From the NCBI GenBank assembly GCA_013396755.1, contig VWZF01005764.1, forward strand, positions 732,365 to 796,364: a stretch of 64,000 bases of DNA, written 5' to 3'. Numbering within the stretch: the stretch's first letter is position 1; each line of letters starts with the position of its first letter. This DNA comes from Sclerurus mexicanus. Its lineage: Eukaryota; Chordata; Aves; Passeriformes; Furnariidae. This document shows, in pieces, positions 27,662 through 37,395 of the stretch. The position numbers and the translations under genes were made by a program. The notes beneath the pieces were generated by a model. That model did no database searches and had not been told where the DNA came from. It saw only the letters and a list, made by a program, of their open reading frames with translations.

Positions 27662-29499
27662 AACATGTGGCCCCTGGGGCTCTGGGGACCAGCCATCTCA
27701 GAGGCAGCAGTGCTGCAGGATCAAGGAGGGACGATTACACACCTCAGGGGAGGCACCGCAGGGATTTTCAGCCCAAGCAAGAACTTCAGTGCCGTGACCA
27801 CAATAAAATCAATTGCTTTCGTATCTGAGAAAATTGCAAAGATGAAGATGAAGTTACAGAAGCAGCTTGGGCTCTGGGAGCCTGGCAGGGGCTGCCTGCA
27901 ACAGAGCCCATCTCAGCTGTGGTCCTCCTGTGGGTATGTGCTGGTTCTTATCAGGTAACCCAGGCAGGAAACTGCTCTGCAGAGCAACAGTCTCACTGCC
28001 TTGCCTCCAAAGCCACAGTCACCTGCCTGAGCTGTGTTCAGGGGTTGCAGCACCTCCTGTGCTACAGGGGAGAGGTGTGAGCCAGGTGAAGCCAGACCTC
28101 ATCCTCCTCCTTCCAGCACTGGACAGGACCTGCTAAGCATGGCTGGCCACAGGTCACCAGCCCTCACCACTGCATAGATCTGCCCAAACACCTCTGCGGT
28201 GGCTGCTTGGCACCTCCGTTACACGGCTGTGTGGTCTGAGCAGCCCAGCGTGAAGTCTGGCTGGTCTTGCCTTGTCAGAGCCCCAGTGGAGCTCCCAGAC
28301 ATCCTGCCCATGGGCAGCAACTGCAGCAGGCAGATCTGCAGGGTCAGGCCCTCACATCTCCAGGGTGCTCACACAAGCAGTGGATCAAGCGGCTCCCTCC
28401 GCAGCCTCTCCATCTGGCATCATTGGGGGAGGAGGGAGCACAGTCCTGCACACCAGTCTGGGACTGCAAACAACACTACCTGGGGGTCTTTTGCTCCCCA
28501 TTTCTCCCAGGATGAAACATTTCCCAGCAAACATCAGACTACAAGGGTGCAGAGGCAAACAGCACGTGGAAAAAGAAGTAGTTTATCCCTCCTCTGCTGA
28601 TGAGCAAACTGAGACAGCAGCTCCCATCAGAGCAGGACCAAGACCCAGTTTTCTCCCACCATTTCCCAAAGGAGCAAAATGCATTTGCATAACTCTGATG
28701 AGTCTTGAGCACCTGGTATTTCCATCATTACTACAGGCCTAACCAATACACCATGACCGAAAGCTCAGTGCTCAAGAGAGAAGGAGTCACATACATTCAA
28801 CCTCTGGTCACCTTGCAGCCAGAGAAGAAAGGGTGGTCTTTCTCAAAGGAAGTGTGAGGAAAGCAGAGAAGAACATGAAGTTCAGGCTCTGGACAAAAAA
28901 CTCCAGGCTCTGGTAGTCCTTTAAATGACTTCAACAGAAGTCTTGGCTAAGGAAAAAGGGCAAGGGTTTATTCCCAGTGTGACAACTGAATTTAAAGATA
29001 TACAGAAGACAAAAAACCTGAATGAATTCAGCTTTAAAAGGGTGAATTCAATTTGACATGTATTGTCACGTTAAATTTAGCTTTCCCAATTCCATCTCAC
29101 TGCTAAGTTTGAAGGGAGATGGTCAGCCTCCGAGACACACCTATTTCAGTTATCTGTATAAATAAGTGAGACATGTTCCCCCACATTCTTCATTTCACAG
29201 AGGATGGATTATTTCCTCCCAAGACCCTGTATATCTTCCCCATGTCCTTGAGTATTGCTGCCAGTTTATCATTTTTGCCATTACTTGTCATTTTTTTGTT
29301 TCCCTTGCACTTTATTCACCCCTTTTTCTCTTTCCCTCCCCTCTTTTGGCCCCTTCACAATGCACTATTTTGAGTTCAGGGACTAAGAACTGTCCTCCTT
29401 CCCAGCCACTCTTCTCTGGACCACAAGATGTTGCCTGTTCCTTTGGATAAACTACTTGTCAATTTCAGTTCACTTTTATTTGAGAAACAGTTGCAGGGC

Positions 29500-29513
29500 T
29501 TGTTTGTTTGTTT
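29500..29513. repeat. (TGTT)n microsatellite
   Basis: Three TTTG/TGTT units. Confidence 0.85.
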
Positions 29514-29635
29514 ATATTTCTGTAACACTAACAATTACTTCCATTTCACAATGTTTCCCCAACATAAAGAAGTTGCACAGGAAACAAAAGCCAACATTAC
29601 TTTGGAAATTCAATCTATTGAAAGGGGTTGTAGGC

Positions 29636-29653
29636 AAAAATAAATAAATAAAA
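29636..29653. repeat. (AAAT)n microsatellite
   Basis: Three to four AAAT units after an A-run. Confidence 0.9.
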
Positions 29654-30720
29654 GCATCTCCAAACTTAGCTATAATTTCAGCTATGCCCTTTGCTCAGCA
29701 AACAAAAGAAGCCTTCCAGCAACACCAGATTGTTCTATATTGCCTTTAAACTACATGATACAGTACGGATACACTTTCCTACCTCCGTATGTTGCAATGA
29801 CTAATAATAGTCCTGTGGTGTAGCAGAACTGAATGTCGTTTGCATCAATACATCCAGGAGTCTGCCTGAATTGTAAAGGTCATTTGTGAACACAGAACAC
29901 TATCAAGGCTAAAACTGCATTCTAAGAAACTCAGCTGAAAATGGTGAAAAAAACTCAGCCAGCTGTTCAGAGAGCTACACATCCCATCACAGATCTAGCT
30001 CCGGCTGCCACAGGGAAAAAAGTTGGCTGCATTGGATGAAAGATGCCTGTGTTCACATCCCAGAGAAACTTAAATTTCTGCCCCGGCCCACGAGCTCATG
30101 CCTTAGAGGAGAAACGAGCTCCAAGACAGCTCCTTAGGATAGGGAGCCCAGGTGAAGTGTTCCTGCCCAGCCTCCTCCTGGAGCAGCACAGAGCCCTGCC
30201 ACGGTGACGCACTTGGGGAGGAAGAGTCAGGATTGTGGCAGAGACTTCATCGCAAACCTCTGCTGCCCCATTTTGCCAGCAAGTCGGTGTCAGGGAGCTC
30301 GCCACACATAAACACTTGCAAGAAGTTGAAATGAGACTCGGCAACTCCCCAAGTCAGTGCCGGCACTCCCAGTTAAGCAAACTTTGCAGTAAGTAAGGAG
30401 TTGTGAAGTCCCTTTGCAGGAGGCAACGGCACGTGCCTGGCGTTTTCCAGCAATATACCCCATTTCTCTCCTTTCGACAACCTTTAGATGGCCAACATCC
30501 CAAACTTCCCGAATCCCAGTGTTGCGTAACTGGGAGCAATGGCATATGTCACTGTGCTGGCTCCGTGCGGGAGACCACGTCGGGGAGCCGCAGGGAGGGT
30601 GGCAGAGGGTCAGGGGGCTCCCCTGAGCCCCGGGACGGGGGTGCTGCCAGCGAACCCCACCACGCGGGCCCAAGGTGCCCTGTGCCGGGAGTGCCCTTGG
30701 GGTGCCCGGGCGGCTGCAGG

Positions 30721-30930
30721 CCTGGGGAGCAGGAGCAGAGGCAGGGACAGGCAGGGATGCAGGCAAGGGTATTTAGGGGAGCGGGCATGAGAGTAGGTAA
30801 GCTGCGGGCAGGCAAGCAGAGGGCAGGCGGGCGGGTGGGTGGATGGCAGGGGCAGGCAGGGAGCAGGCAGGGGTGGGAGACGGGGACGAGAGGCCGGGCC
30901 TGGCCGGCAGGGCAGGACAGGGCAGGGCCA
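30721..30930. repeat. Imperfect GGCAGG-type low-complexity repeat at start of intron 1
   Basis: The plus strand contains many copies of GGCAGG, GCAGGCA and GGCAGGG in loose tandem order immediately downstream of the CADPS donor. Copies are irregular, so this is a degenerate simple repeat and not a clean satellite. Confidence 0.7.
30821..30839 (+). other. G-quadruplex motif near the CADPS first-exon donor
   Basis: Four GGG runs occur at 30821-30823, 30829-30831, 30833-30835 and 30837-30839, separated by loops of 5, 1 and 1 bases. This satisfies the classic G3+ quadruplex rule. The G-rich strand is the template strand for CADPS, about 100 bases after the donor. Folding and any effect on transcription are inference. 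Confidence 0.6.
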
Positions 30931-30934
30931 GTAC

Positions 30935-31087
30935 CTTCTGCTGCCGGCGGGCCATGTCGGTGGGCTGCTTGGCGTTGAAGGGGTAGGCGATGCAGCGCAT
31001 GACGAAGACGTAGAGCTGCAGCTTCTTTTTCCTCTCCTCCTCCTCCCGCTGCAGCCGCTCCAGCTCGTCCTTCTCCTTCTCGCTGGC
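30935..31087 (-). CDS. CADPS: CADPS (CAPS1) exon 1, 3' part, truncated by assembly gap
   Basis: CADPS is a cytosolic and membrane-associated protein that primes dense-core and synaptic vesicles for calcium-triggered exocytosis. The minus strand encodes 51 in-frame residues. They start ASEKEKDELERLQ, run through a charged helix (EEEERKKK), then LQLYVFVMRCIAYPFNAKQP and TDMARRQQK. This is the conserved block at the end of the N-terminal region of CADPS. The SEKEK-ELERLQ-EEEERKK stretch fits CADPS better than CADPS2, which has a different sequence there. The exon ends with AAG followed by GTAC at 30934-30931, a phase-0 donor. About the first hundred residues of the protein (an acidic start and a Gly/Ser-rich tract in relatives), the start codon and the 5' UTR are absent, because the exon stops at an N at 31088 and unrelated repeat follows. 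The C2, PH and MHD/MUN domains are encoded further left, outside the window. Confidence 0.93.
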
Positions 31088-31088
31088 N
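31088..31088. other. Single ambiguous base (N), probable collapsed assembly gap
   Basis: This is the only N in the window. It separates in-frame CADPS exon 1 codons from a minisatellite with no similarity to the CADPS N-terminus. The position, inside a GC-rich first exon and against a tandem array, is typical of a place where short reads fail. I infer a gap of unknown size or a wrong join, not a simple base ambiguity. Confidence 0.7.
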
Positions 31089-31356
31089 CCACAGTCCCAC
31101 ACCGGCACCGCTGTGTCCCCACATACACCGCTGTGTGCTGTGTGCTGTGTCCTGAGGGAGCCGCACAGCGGGACCGCGGTGTGCTCGGTGTCCCCACAGA
31201 CACTGCTGTGTCCTCAGTGTCCCCACAGTCCCACACCGGCACCGCTGTGTCCCCACATACACCGCTGTGTGCTGTGTGCTGTGTCCTGAGGGAGCCGCAC
31301 AGCGGGACCGCGGTGTGCTCGGTGTCCCCACAGACACTGCTGTGTCCTCAGTGTCC
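31089..31356. repeat. Perfect 134-bp tandem duplication inside the minisatellite
   Basis: The segment beginning CCACAGTCCCACACCGG at 31089 is repeated without a difference that I could see from 31223. Two copies of 134 bases lie head to tail. Identity this high means either a very recent expansion or an assembly duplication. The position next to the N favours checking the second possibility. Confidence 0.85.
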
Positions 31357-31803
31357 CCACAGACACCGTTGTCCCTCAGTGTCCCCAAACACAGCACTGC
31401 CCCTCAGTGTCCCTGGAGCCGCACACGGGCACCGCTGTGTCCTCAGTGTCCCCGCAGACACCGCCGTCCCTCAGTGTCCTGACAGACACCGCTGTCCTCA
31501 ATGTCCCCACAGACACCGCCATCCTCAGTGTCCCCAGAGCCCCACACAGACCTCGTTGTGTCCCCAGTGTCCCCACAGACACCGCTGTGCCTCAATGAAC
31601 CCACAGACCTCGTTGTGTCTTCAATGTCCCCACAGGCACCGCCGTCCCTCAAAGTCCCCACAGACACTGCCATCCCTCAGTGTCCCCACAGCCGCACACA
31701 GACCTCGTTGTGTCCTCAGTGTCCCCAAACACAGCACTGTCCCTCAGTGTCCCCACAGCCGCACACAGACCTCGCCGTGTCCCCACAGCCGTCTGAGCCG
31801 CAC
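31089..31803. repeat. C-rich minisatellite (about 27-bp unit) abutting CADPS exon 1
   Basis: About 700 bases are built from variants of CAGTGTCCCCACAGACACCG followed by CTGTC/CTGTGTC. Higher-order units add GCCGCACACAGACCTCG and CTGTGTGCTGTGTGCTG. Because the basic unit is close to 27 bases, a multiple of three, long open frames run through it on both strands. One plus frame gives a run of Cys-Pro-Gln-Cys-Pro-His-Arg repeats. These are repeat translations and not genes. The array sits directly after the N that interrupts CADPS, so its true genomic place is uncertain. Confidence 0.92.
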
Positions 31804-33153
31804 ATATCCTGCAGACCTGAGGCTCTCAGCATTTGATTCCTGCCCAGCAGCTCTTCTTGCACCTCAACGCAGCTGAAACTCTTAATCAGAAAGCAATACT
31901 GCTGATAAATATTTCACCAAGCCACTAATTATTACACATGTAATGATATCATGGCGTTCTGCTTTGAAGATTACCTGGAGCGAGCTGCAGACTTCAGGAG
32001 CCGCTCTGAGGGATGAATCAGCAAAGATATCACGTGTGCTCAATGGTTTAATTTTTGGTGATTTTCAGATCTGAATGAGGCTTCATTTGCGCTTACATGT
32101 GTATTTGTGGTGGGTGGATGTTTTCAAGTCTTGTTTTTTTTTTCTACTCAATTAGCAGTGCTTCCTTTGGAAATGTCAAAATACCTGTCACCTGCTAATT
32201 CATGTTAATAAATGTTTGGGGAGAATAGGTAAACATCGACTCTTGGTGATGGGACTATGAGAATAGCTCGCGGGAGAGGAGACGGGCACTGCTTCAGAAG
32301 ACACGTTCCAGCATTTTCACATCAGCTGGGCTTTCTCAGCTCTTTGCCTACTTCTAATTAAAAGCTCAGTGTAGCAAATGAGTCTGGGAAAACTTCAAGG
32401 CCCTGCATTTCTGAAAGCCACAAGAAGTGGCTTAAAAAATGATGTAGAGAAGGAAAAATGGCTTTCTCTGTTTCCACTAGCCTTACTTGCTAGAGCTGTG
32501 CCATCCTGCACATCACCATGCCATGGTGTGTGTCCTGCCAGCAATGTGGGAAGTGCTGGGGATGCTGAACTCCCTGTGTAAAAGAGCAAAATTGTCAAGC
32601 TCCTGCAAACATAGTTTTCCATGTGCTTCCCATTGGGAATCCTGTTTGTCCAGGATGAGTTTCAGAACCTTACACCCCTAGCACTTCATCCATGCCTAAA
32701 GCTGGAAGAGCCACAGCTTGCTCTGCCCAGCTGCTGCTTTCCTCTGAGACAACCTCCAGAGGCAGTGCTTTATTGCCCAGTTTCTCAAGTGCTGCTGCCA
32801 GGATGGTCAAGGGCTGATAAAAGCCAGTAGAAGCCACCCCAGCACTGTATTGAGGTGGTACCAGCCCTCCTGGTATTTGGGGATAAAGTATAAACTGGGC
32901 ACATGGTGCTGGCAGACAGCTTGCTCTGCGAGCAGCAGTGCTGACCACGGGGCAGGATGTGAGGACAGCTGTCAGCACGGGATGTTTTCCTACATCTGCA
33001 TGTTCCCATGAGTCAGGAAAAGGAGAGGACACATGGCATGCTGTTGAGGTACAGGAGCTGGTCCAAGCTGAGGTTAGGAAAAGTCTTTTCAGCCCCTCTG
33101 AGACTTACTTAGTATTGTTTCACTTCATGCCTCTCTCTTTATTGTCTCCTCAG
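31804..33153. other. Stretch upstream of the candidate plus-strand gene, nothing recognised
   Basis: Ordinary non-repetitive sequence, AT-rich around 32040-32230, with a T-run near 32133. The first exon of the candidate plus-strand gene could lie here, but I found no convincing phase-compatible exon. No CpG island is present, which is odd if this really is DNA just upstream of the CADPS promoter. Confidence 0.5.
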
Positions 33154-33207
33154 ACCAACAAATAGAAGTACCATTGCTGTGAGGAAAATAATCCCTCCTC
33201 GCCCAAG
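33154..33207 (+). CDS. Candidate exon A of an unrecognised plus-strand gene
   Basis: This is a 54-base block with a strong acceptor (a pyrimidine run ending ATTGTCTCCTCAG) and a donor CCCAAG|GTGTGT. Only one frame is open: one leading base, then PTNRSTIAVRKIIPPRP, then two trailing bases AG. It therefore starts and ends in phase 2. Joined to the next block, AG plus A makes Arg and the frame continues without a stop. The encoded piece is basic and proline-rich. It would be an internal exon; no upstream exon or start codon was found. I do not recognise the sequence. Seen: splice signals, open frame and phase match. Inferred: that it is transcribed. It could be a chance match, as it is short. 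Confidence 0.4.
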
Positions 33208-33502
33208 GTGTGTAGTTGAGGTGCCAGTCCCTTGCTATGGGGATCTTACAGCACCTGCTACTTCCAATTTGCCTGGCACATGGCCCCTAAGATGGCTAAT
33301 ACAAAGATGACTACCACAAGAGTGATGGGACGTCTCAAAGGTCTCTTCCTCAGCACAGTTCTCTTATTTTTTTAGTTGTCCTTTTTTTTTTAATTGATGC
33401 TGTTTTCATTTTATACATCAGAAAAATTCATTGCCCTGAGTCTAGTTGTGCCAACCGTGAGGGGCAGAAAAAAATGGAATCCATTTCATCAGTGGCTATA
33501 AA

Positions 33503-33539
33503 GATATTATCTATAGGTATAATGATATTATCTATAGGT
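33503..33539. repeat. 21-bp-period tandem duplication
   Basis: GATATTATCTATAGGT occurs at 33503-33518 and again at 33524-33539, with five bases between the copies. This looks like local replication slippage. Confidence 0.85.
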
Positions 33540-35644
33540 GATCACACAACAGAGAAGACAAAGGTCTTCAGGGGTTTCAAGAAGGAAATGCCATTTATTA
33601 TACTGGAGAATGGAAAAAATTCTTTCTGTGACATGACACTGCAGATGCTCTCCCTCATAGTTGAGGAAGGAGATGTTCAGAAGCTGCAGCTCTCTGTCTT
33701 CCCTCTGCTAGACAACACAGCAACTAAACTTTCTAAGATGATCAGAGGAAAATTGGACCACTTTTTATGAGAGGTTTTCCTTCTGTGGTGATTGCTCTGA
33801 GCTGTTTAGGTAGCTCTGCAGAAGTGGATTTGCTAGAGAAAATCAATTGGGGATGATAGAAGCAACTTTTGCTGCTCCACAGGCAGTGGGTATCTATCTA
33901 TAGAGACAGATTGACTTTTCTGACAGATTGTCAGAAAAGATTTCTTAAATTAATTGATGTGAAATAAATACATACAACCACAAAAAAAAACACATGTTCT
34001 TTTTAGGAACTTACAAAATTATATTTATCCTTTGGTGGGTGAGATTTGGCTCACTAGAGAGCTTTGAACTAGGTTATATCTGAAAGGGTCTGACTAGATA
34101 TCCAGGCATGGGTTAGCCAGGGTTCGTCTGGAAGCTCTGTTGGTCCAGAGAAGCAGGGACACATTGCTCTCAATGTGATCAACACTTTCTTTTCTTAATT
34201 CGTACAGCCATGTTTTCCCAATGGTTACATCTGAATATACCGTTAAAACATTCATGCTTTTTGCTGAGTAAAGGAAAGAGTAAGATAAAAAATTCTCAAG
34301 CCTCTTGCTTTCTGTTTCCAAATGCCATATCTATCCAGAGAGATGCATCCAGATCCCTCTAAGACATCTCTCACTTACAGCTATTTGCATCTTATTGCAA
34401 AGCAGCCTGTCCAGCATCATGCAGGAAGGGAAGCAGCACTAGTGGAGTGATCATGAAAATTATGTGTGCCTAACTTCCAGTGGTAATATTTCATGGTGGG
34501 TAATTGTGTAATTACCCATCATGAGTGGGTAAATGTAGACAAATAAGACCATTAGCTAAGTAATTTTTGATGTTATATTGGTGTATATTGCTGTTTGCTT
34601 AGGATATTAAAACAAAGACTCTTTGGGTTAAAAGGATGCCTAATGTTGGGTAGTTCATTTTCAAGATGCAACATAGCTGCAAAATCCATGGTCCTTTCTA
34701 GTTTATCATTTCGGAACAGGCTCCAGGAGGTTTTAAAAATCTGGCCCTACATATTTGTTCCCAGCATTATGAATTAATTGCATCTCCTAAAACACTTTCC
34801 AGAATAATTACTGAATGAGATCCAAAGTACCTGCATTGCCAGCTCTCTTGCGGGTTCTAGCAAGAGGCAAAACACACCATGTGGGAATACTCCATCTCCC
34901 TGCCTGTTCTTGTTTACACAACAAACAAGGAGCAGCAAATATACACATGCCCATCCCTGTAGAGGGCAAAACATTTCTCACCTCTCCTGGCTGGAGCCAC
35001 TGCAGCTGCATAAAGGAGATCCCAGGTGGCCTCTGGTACTGGAAGCAAAGTTGGCTAAAGAATAGTAAAAGTATTTTGTGAAATGTTTCAAATTTGTTTC
35101 TATTTTGTACAGTGTCAGAGAGAAGAACCTGCCTATATTAGAAAAAATCACTGCTGTAGCATTTGTATCCCTCTCCATTTATTCCCATTAGACAGAGTAA
35201 ATCAGTGTAGATAATGATTTGTGGAAATGACTGTAAAGAAAAGCAGAGCTGAAGCAGAGTTTTGGTTTTGGGAAGGGAGTGCCTGTGTATGTGGCACGGG
35301 ATGCTGTGGCACTGCCTGTGCAGGCAAGCTGGCTGGACCCAATGCTTGGAAGAAACCCTCAGAAAGAGTAAACTCCACTTAAAGCAGCCATTTGGGAGAG
35401 CTTAACTGAATATCTCCCTCAGAAAGGTTCACATTTGCATGAAAAACAAACAAGCCCTTCCTCTTTTTTTTATGAATCCTGGTTAAAGGCCTAAAACTTT
35501 TATGAAAACTGGAAGCAATTAGCACCTTTGTAAAATCTGTGTGTACTGATGGCAGTCACACAGGGTCAGTCTAGAAAAGGAAAGAGAGCAAGGCACATCT
35601 CTTGTGCTGTTTAGCCTCCCCTGAGATCCCTTGTGGCCACGGAA

Positions 35645-35880
35645 AATCATAAAATTATAGAATCGTTAAAGCTGAAAAGACCAGTCATTAACACAAACCA
35701 TCGTGTTCACCACTAATCATGTCCCCAAGGGCCACATCCACACACCTTTTGAACACCTCCAGGGATAGTGACTCCACTGCTTCCCTGGACAGCCTAGTCC
35801 AATGCTTGACCACCCTTTCAGTGAAGAAATTTTTCCTAATATCGACTCTAAACCTCCCCTGGTGGAACTTGAGGTCATTT
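35645..35880 (-). mobile_element. CR1 LINE 3' fragment, minus orientation
   Basis: The plus strand reads as the reverse complement of a CR1 3' end. It starts with a degraded TATAGAATCGTTAAAGCTG tail repeat and continues through CCAGGGATAGTGACTCCACT, CTTCCCTGGACAGCC and GTGAAGAAATTTTTCCTAAT to GGTGGAACTTGAGGTCATTT. Similarity stops there, so the copy is truncated at its 5' side to about 236 bases, as is usual for CR1. It includes the end of the reverse transcriptase frame and the 3' UTR, is decayed, and cannot move on its own. Confidence 0.92.
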
Positions 35881-36545
35881 GCAAATCACTTGCACTGAGC
35901 GTGAGATTTGGAAGCAAAGTGAGCACACAGGCCGCTGGTGCTGGGACACTCACTGCTTCTCCCCGTTCCACTGCACCCATTAGCCCCTATCCCTACCTCA
36001 GATGGTGATGTTTCAAAACGCCTGAGATGATTTGCCTTATACCTGCAATATGATGGGGATGGATCTGAAAACACTGGAGGGCTGTGGAGAGACCCCAGCT
36101 AAAACTCATCCTTGCTTTGAGACCGACTGCAGAGCAGCTCCTGATTTCAGGTGACGTAGAGGTGCGCATGGTGTCACTTGGTGCCACTCACCCAGAAATC
36201 ACACTGCTTTCTGCTGGTCTTGGCATGTGTAGGAGTCCAACATCTGTGATCACTTGTTCTTCTGACTGTTACTTACAACAAACCTGACCCCTTGGCAGTG
36301 TGCCATCAAAATGAGGCATAAGTGTTTGCTCAGCTGTACCTCTCATTTTGGAAAAGCAGTTTTGCAATACAAGTCTCAATTTTGTATAATATCAGCTGAC
36401 AATGGAAGTAAAAGAGAAGTAAAGTAAGAGGCAAAGAGCCTCCTTTAAAATATCTTACAGTTCATGAAGATGAGAAATTTCAGCAAAACTAAAAGGAAGC
36501 AGAGAAGCTGCTGAGGGCCAGCCTGGCTTAGGCTGTGCAACAGGT

Positions 36546-36559
36546 AAAAAAAAAAAAAA
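36546..36559. repeat. A14 homopolymer
   Basis: A run of fourteen A follows CAGGT. It lies about 100 bases before candidate exon B. Confidence 0.95.
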
Positions 36560-36663
36560 CAAACATTTACCAAGTAAATGGTACCTTCTCCTGAGGACTT
36601 GCTGCCGTGTACTTGGGCACATGCTGTGAGGGGCCAGACAGTTTGCACCTTGCAGCAGGGCAG

Positions 36664-36778
36664 ATTAAAGAACTGGATAACAGAAGTGTGTGAGTGGGCA
36701 GATTCGAGTGATGCGTTCTTTGATTCAGACATGAATAGAGTCCGGCTGCAGAGTGACATTGGAAAGCACTACAACTTG
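36664..36778 (+). CDS. Candidate exon B of an unrecognised plus-strand gene
   Basis: This 115-base block follows TTGCAGCAGGGCAG and ends AACTTG|GTAATA. It reads one base and then 38 codons with no stop: LKNWITEVCEWADSS, DAFFDSDMNRVRL, QSDIGKHYNL. The entry phase (2) matches exon A and the exit phase (0) matches exon C. The peptide is amphipathic and acidic-aromatic, with the look of a helical domain. The acceptor has only a modest pyrimidine tract, and alternative AGs lie 3-7 bases upstream; the one chosen gives the phase match. An upstream in-frame ATG at 36578 would allow it to be a first exon instead. I do not recognise the family. Confidence comes from composition and phase agreement, not from a known homologue. 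Confidence 0.52.
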
Positions 36779-37296
36779 GTAATAACACTCATTTACAGAG
36801 TGGAAATAGAAATCCTGGTGTGTCCTCAGCTCCATTTGTTTCCCTGTTTCCTAAAATAGCACAGAAAACAATCCTTGTTTCTTGGTAACAGTGTTATATA
36901 GATTGCTGTGTCTCCCAAGCAGAGTGGCTTAAACTGGTGCTCTTTTCACCCATTCACACACACTCGGCTAATATTTACATTGGGATCCTGGCTGCATCAG
37001 GGCTGCCAGGAGCAAAGTAAGGGCCAGCCAGGGCTGCTGGCCTTGCGTAACCTCTCAGCATCAGGGAAGCATGGGATGGGCAAGGGAGGCATCTCGGGAC
37101 ACCCAGCTGCTGCAGCTGTGGATGGTGCAAGGGCCAGGGTGCCACACCTGCACCACTGGGAAACTGGGGCTTGCAATGAGATCACCTCCTAATCTATTTC
37201 TGGAGAGTGTGCTTGAAGGCGCTTTGGGAAGGCTTTTCACCACCTTGCAAATGTCTGTTGAGCCATCATTTTCCCTCTCCTCTCCCTTCTTTGCAG
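36779..37296 (+). other. Candidate intron B-C
   Basis: 518 bases from GTAATA to a long pyrimidine tract ending CTTCTTTGCAG. This is a normal size for a bird intron. Nothing else was seen in it. Confidence 0.45.
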
Positions 37297-37395
37297 GTGC
37301 TGGTGCTGCTCTCCAGACTTGATCAGCATCTGCAGGGAAATGAGAGGTCCCACAGTATCCAGGTTCTGGAGTCAGAAATAGCCCTGTATGCTGAG
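37297..37395 (+). CDS. Candidate exon C of an unrecognised plus-strand gene
   Basis: This is exactly 99 bases and 33 codons, phase 0 at both ends. It is preceded by one of the best acceptors in the right half (CCCTCTCCTCTCCC then TTCTTTGCAG) and followed by GCTGAG|GTAGGA. The frame reads VLVLLSRLDQHLQGNER then SHSIQVLESEIALYAE. A leucine-rich heptad-like pattern followed by charged residues suggests a coiled coil or helical bundle, continuing from exon B (DIGKHYNL then VLVLL). The other two frames do not look protein-like. The family is not recognised. Alternative: a chance open block, made less likely by the strong sites and by phase compatibility with three neighbours. Confidence 0.58.

Larger units (their letters stand above)
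1..30934 (-). other. CADPS: CADPS intron 1, 5' portion
   Basis: This stretch follows the splice donor of CADPS exon 1 on the minus strand and so is the beginning of its first intron; the acceptor lies beyond the window. I looked for exon 2 (the segment after the RRQQK end of exon 1) and did not find it on the minus strand. The DNA has stop codons in all frames, mixed base composition, homopolymers and short repeats listed separately, and no CR1, LTR or DNA transposon that I could recognise. Two overlapping minus-strand open frames at 3377-3985 and 3606-4364 are the longest here but resemble no family I know. Assignment as intron is inference from the exon and its donor. Confidence 0.8.
30540..31087. 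promoter_or_regulatory. GC-rich, CpG-containing block around CADPS exon 1 (CpG island shore)
   Basis: The sequence from about 30540 to the N is markedly richer in G+C and CpG than the flanks, with repeated CG dinucleotides near 30567-30720 and throughout the exon. CpG islands normally cover the first exon and promoter of neural genes such as CADPS. Here only the downstream side survives, since the part that should contain the transcription start is missing beyond 31088. The regulatory role is inference from composition; CpG ratios were not calculated. Confidence 0.5.
33208..36663 (+). other. Candidate intron A-B, with a CR1 relic and an unassigned open frame
   Basis: The stretch between candidate exons A and B begins GTGTGT and ends CAGGGCAG. 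It carries the 21-bp duplication at 33503-33539 and the minus-strand CR1 relic at 35645-35880. It also has an open frame from ATG at 33474 to 33770, 98 codons, of which part is encoded by the duplication. That frame shows no motif I recognise and has no splice or promoter support. Confidence 0.4.

Noticed and set aside
30935..31087. CADPS2 instead of CADPS
   Set aside because: The charged SEKEK-ELERLQ-EEEERKKK segment and the YVFVMRC spelling fit CADPS; CADPS2 differs before the YVFV block.
30839..31876. 345-codon plus-strand frame, and minus-strand frames of 282 and 210 codons, spanning the minisatellite
   Set aside because: They are made of CADPS antisense, intron and translated 27-bp repeat. 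The open frame is a by-product of a unit length divisible by three.
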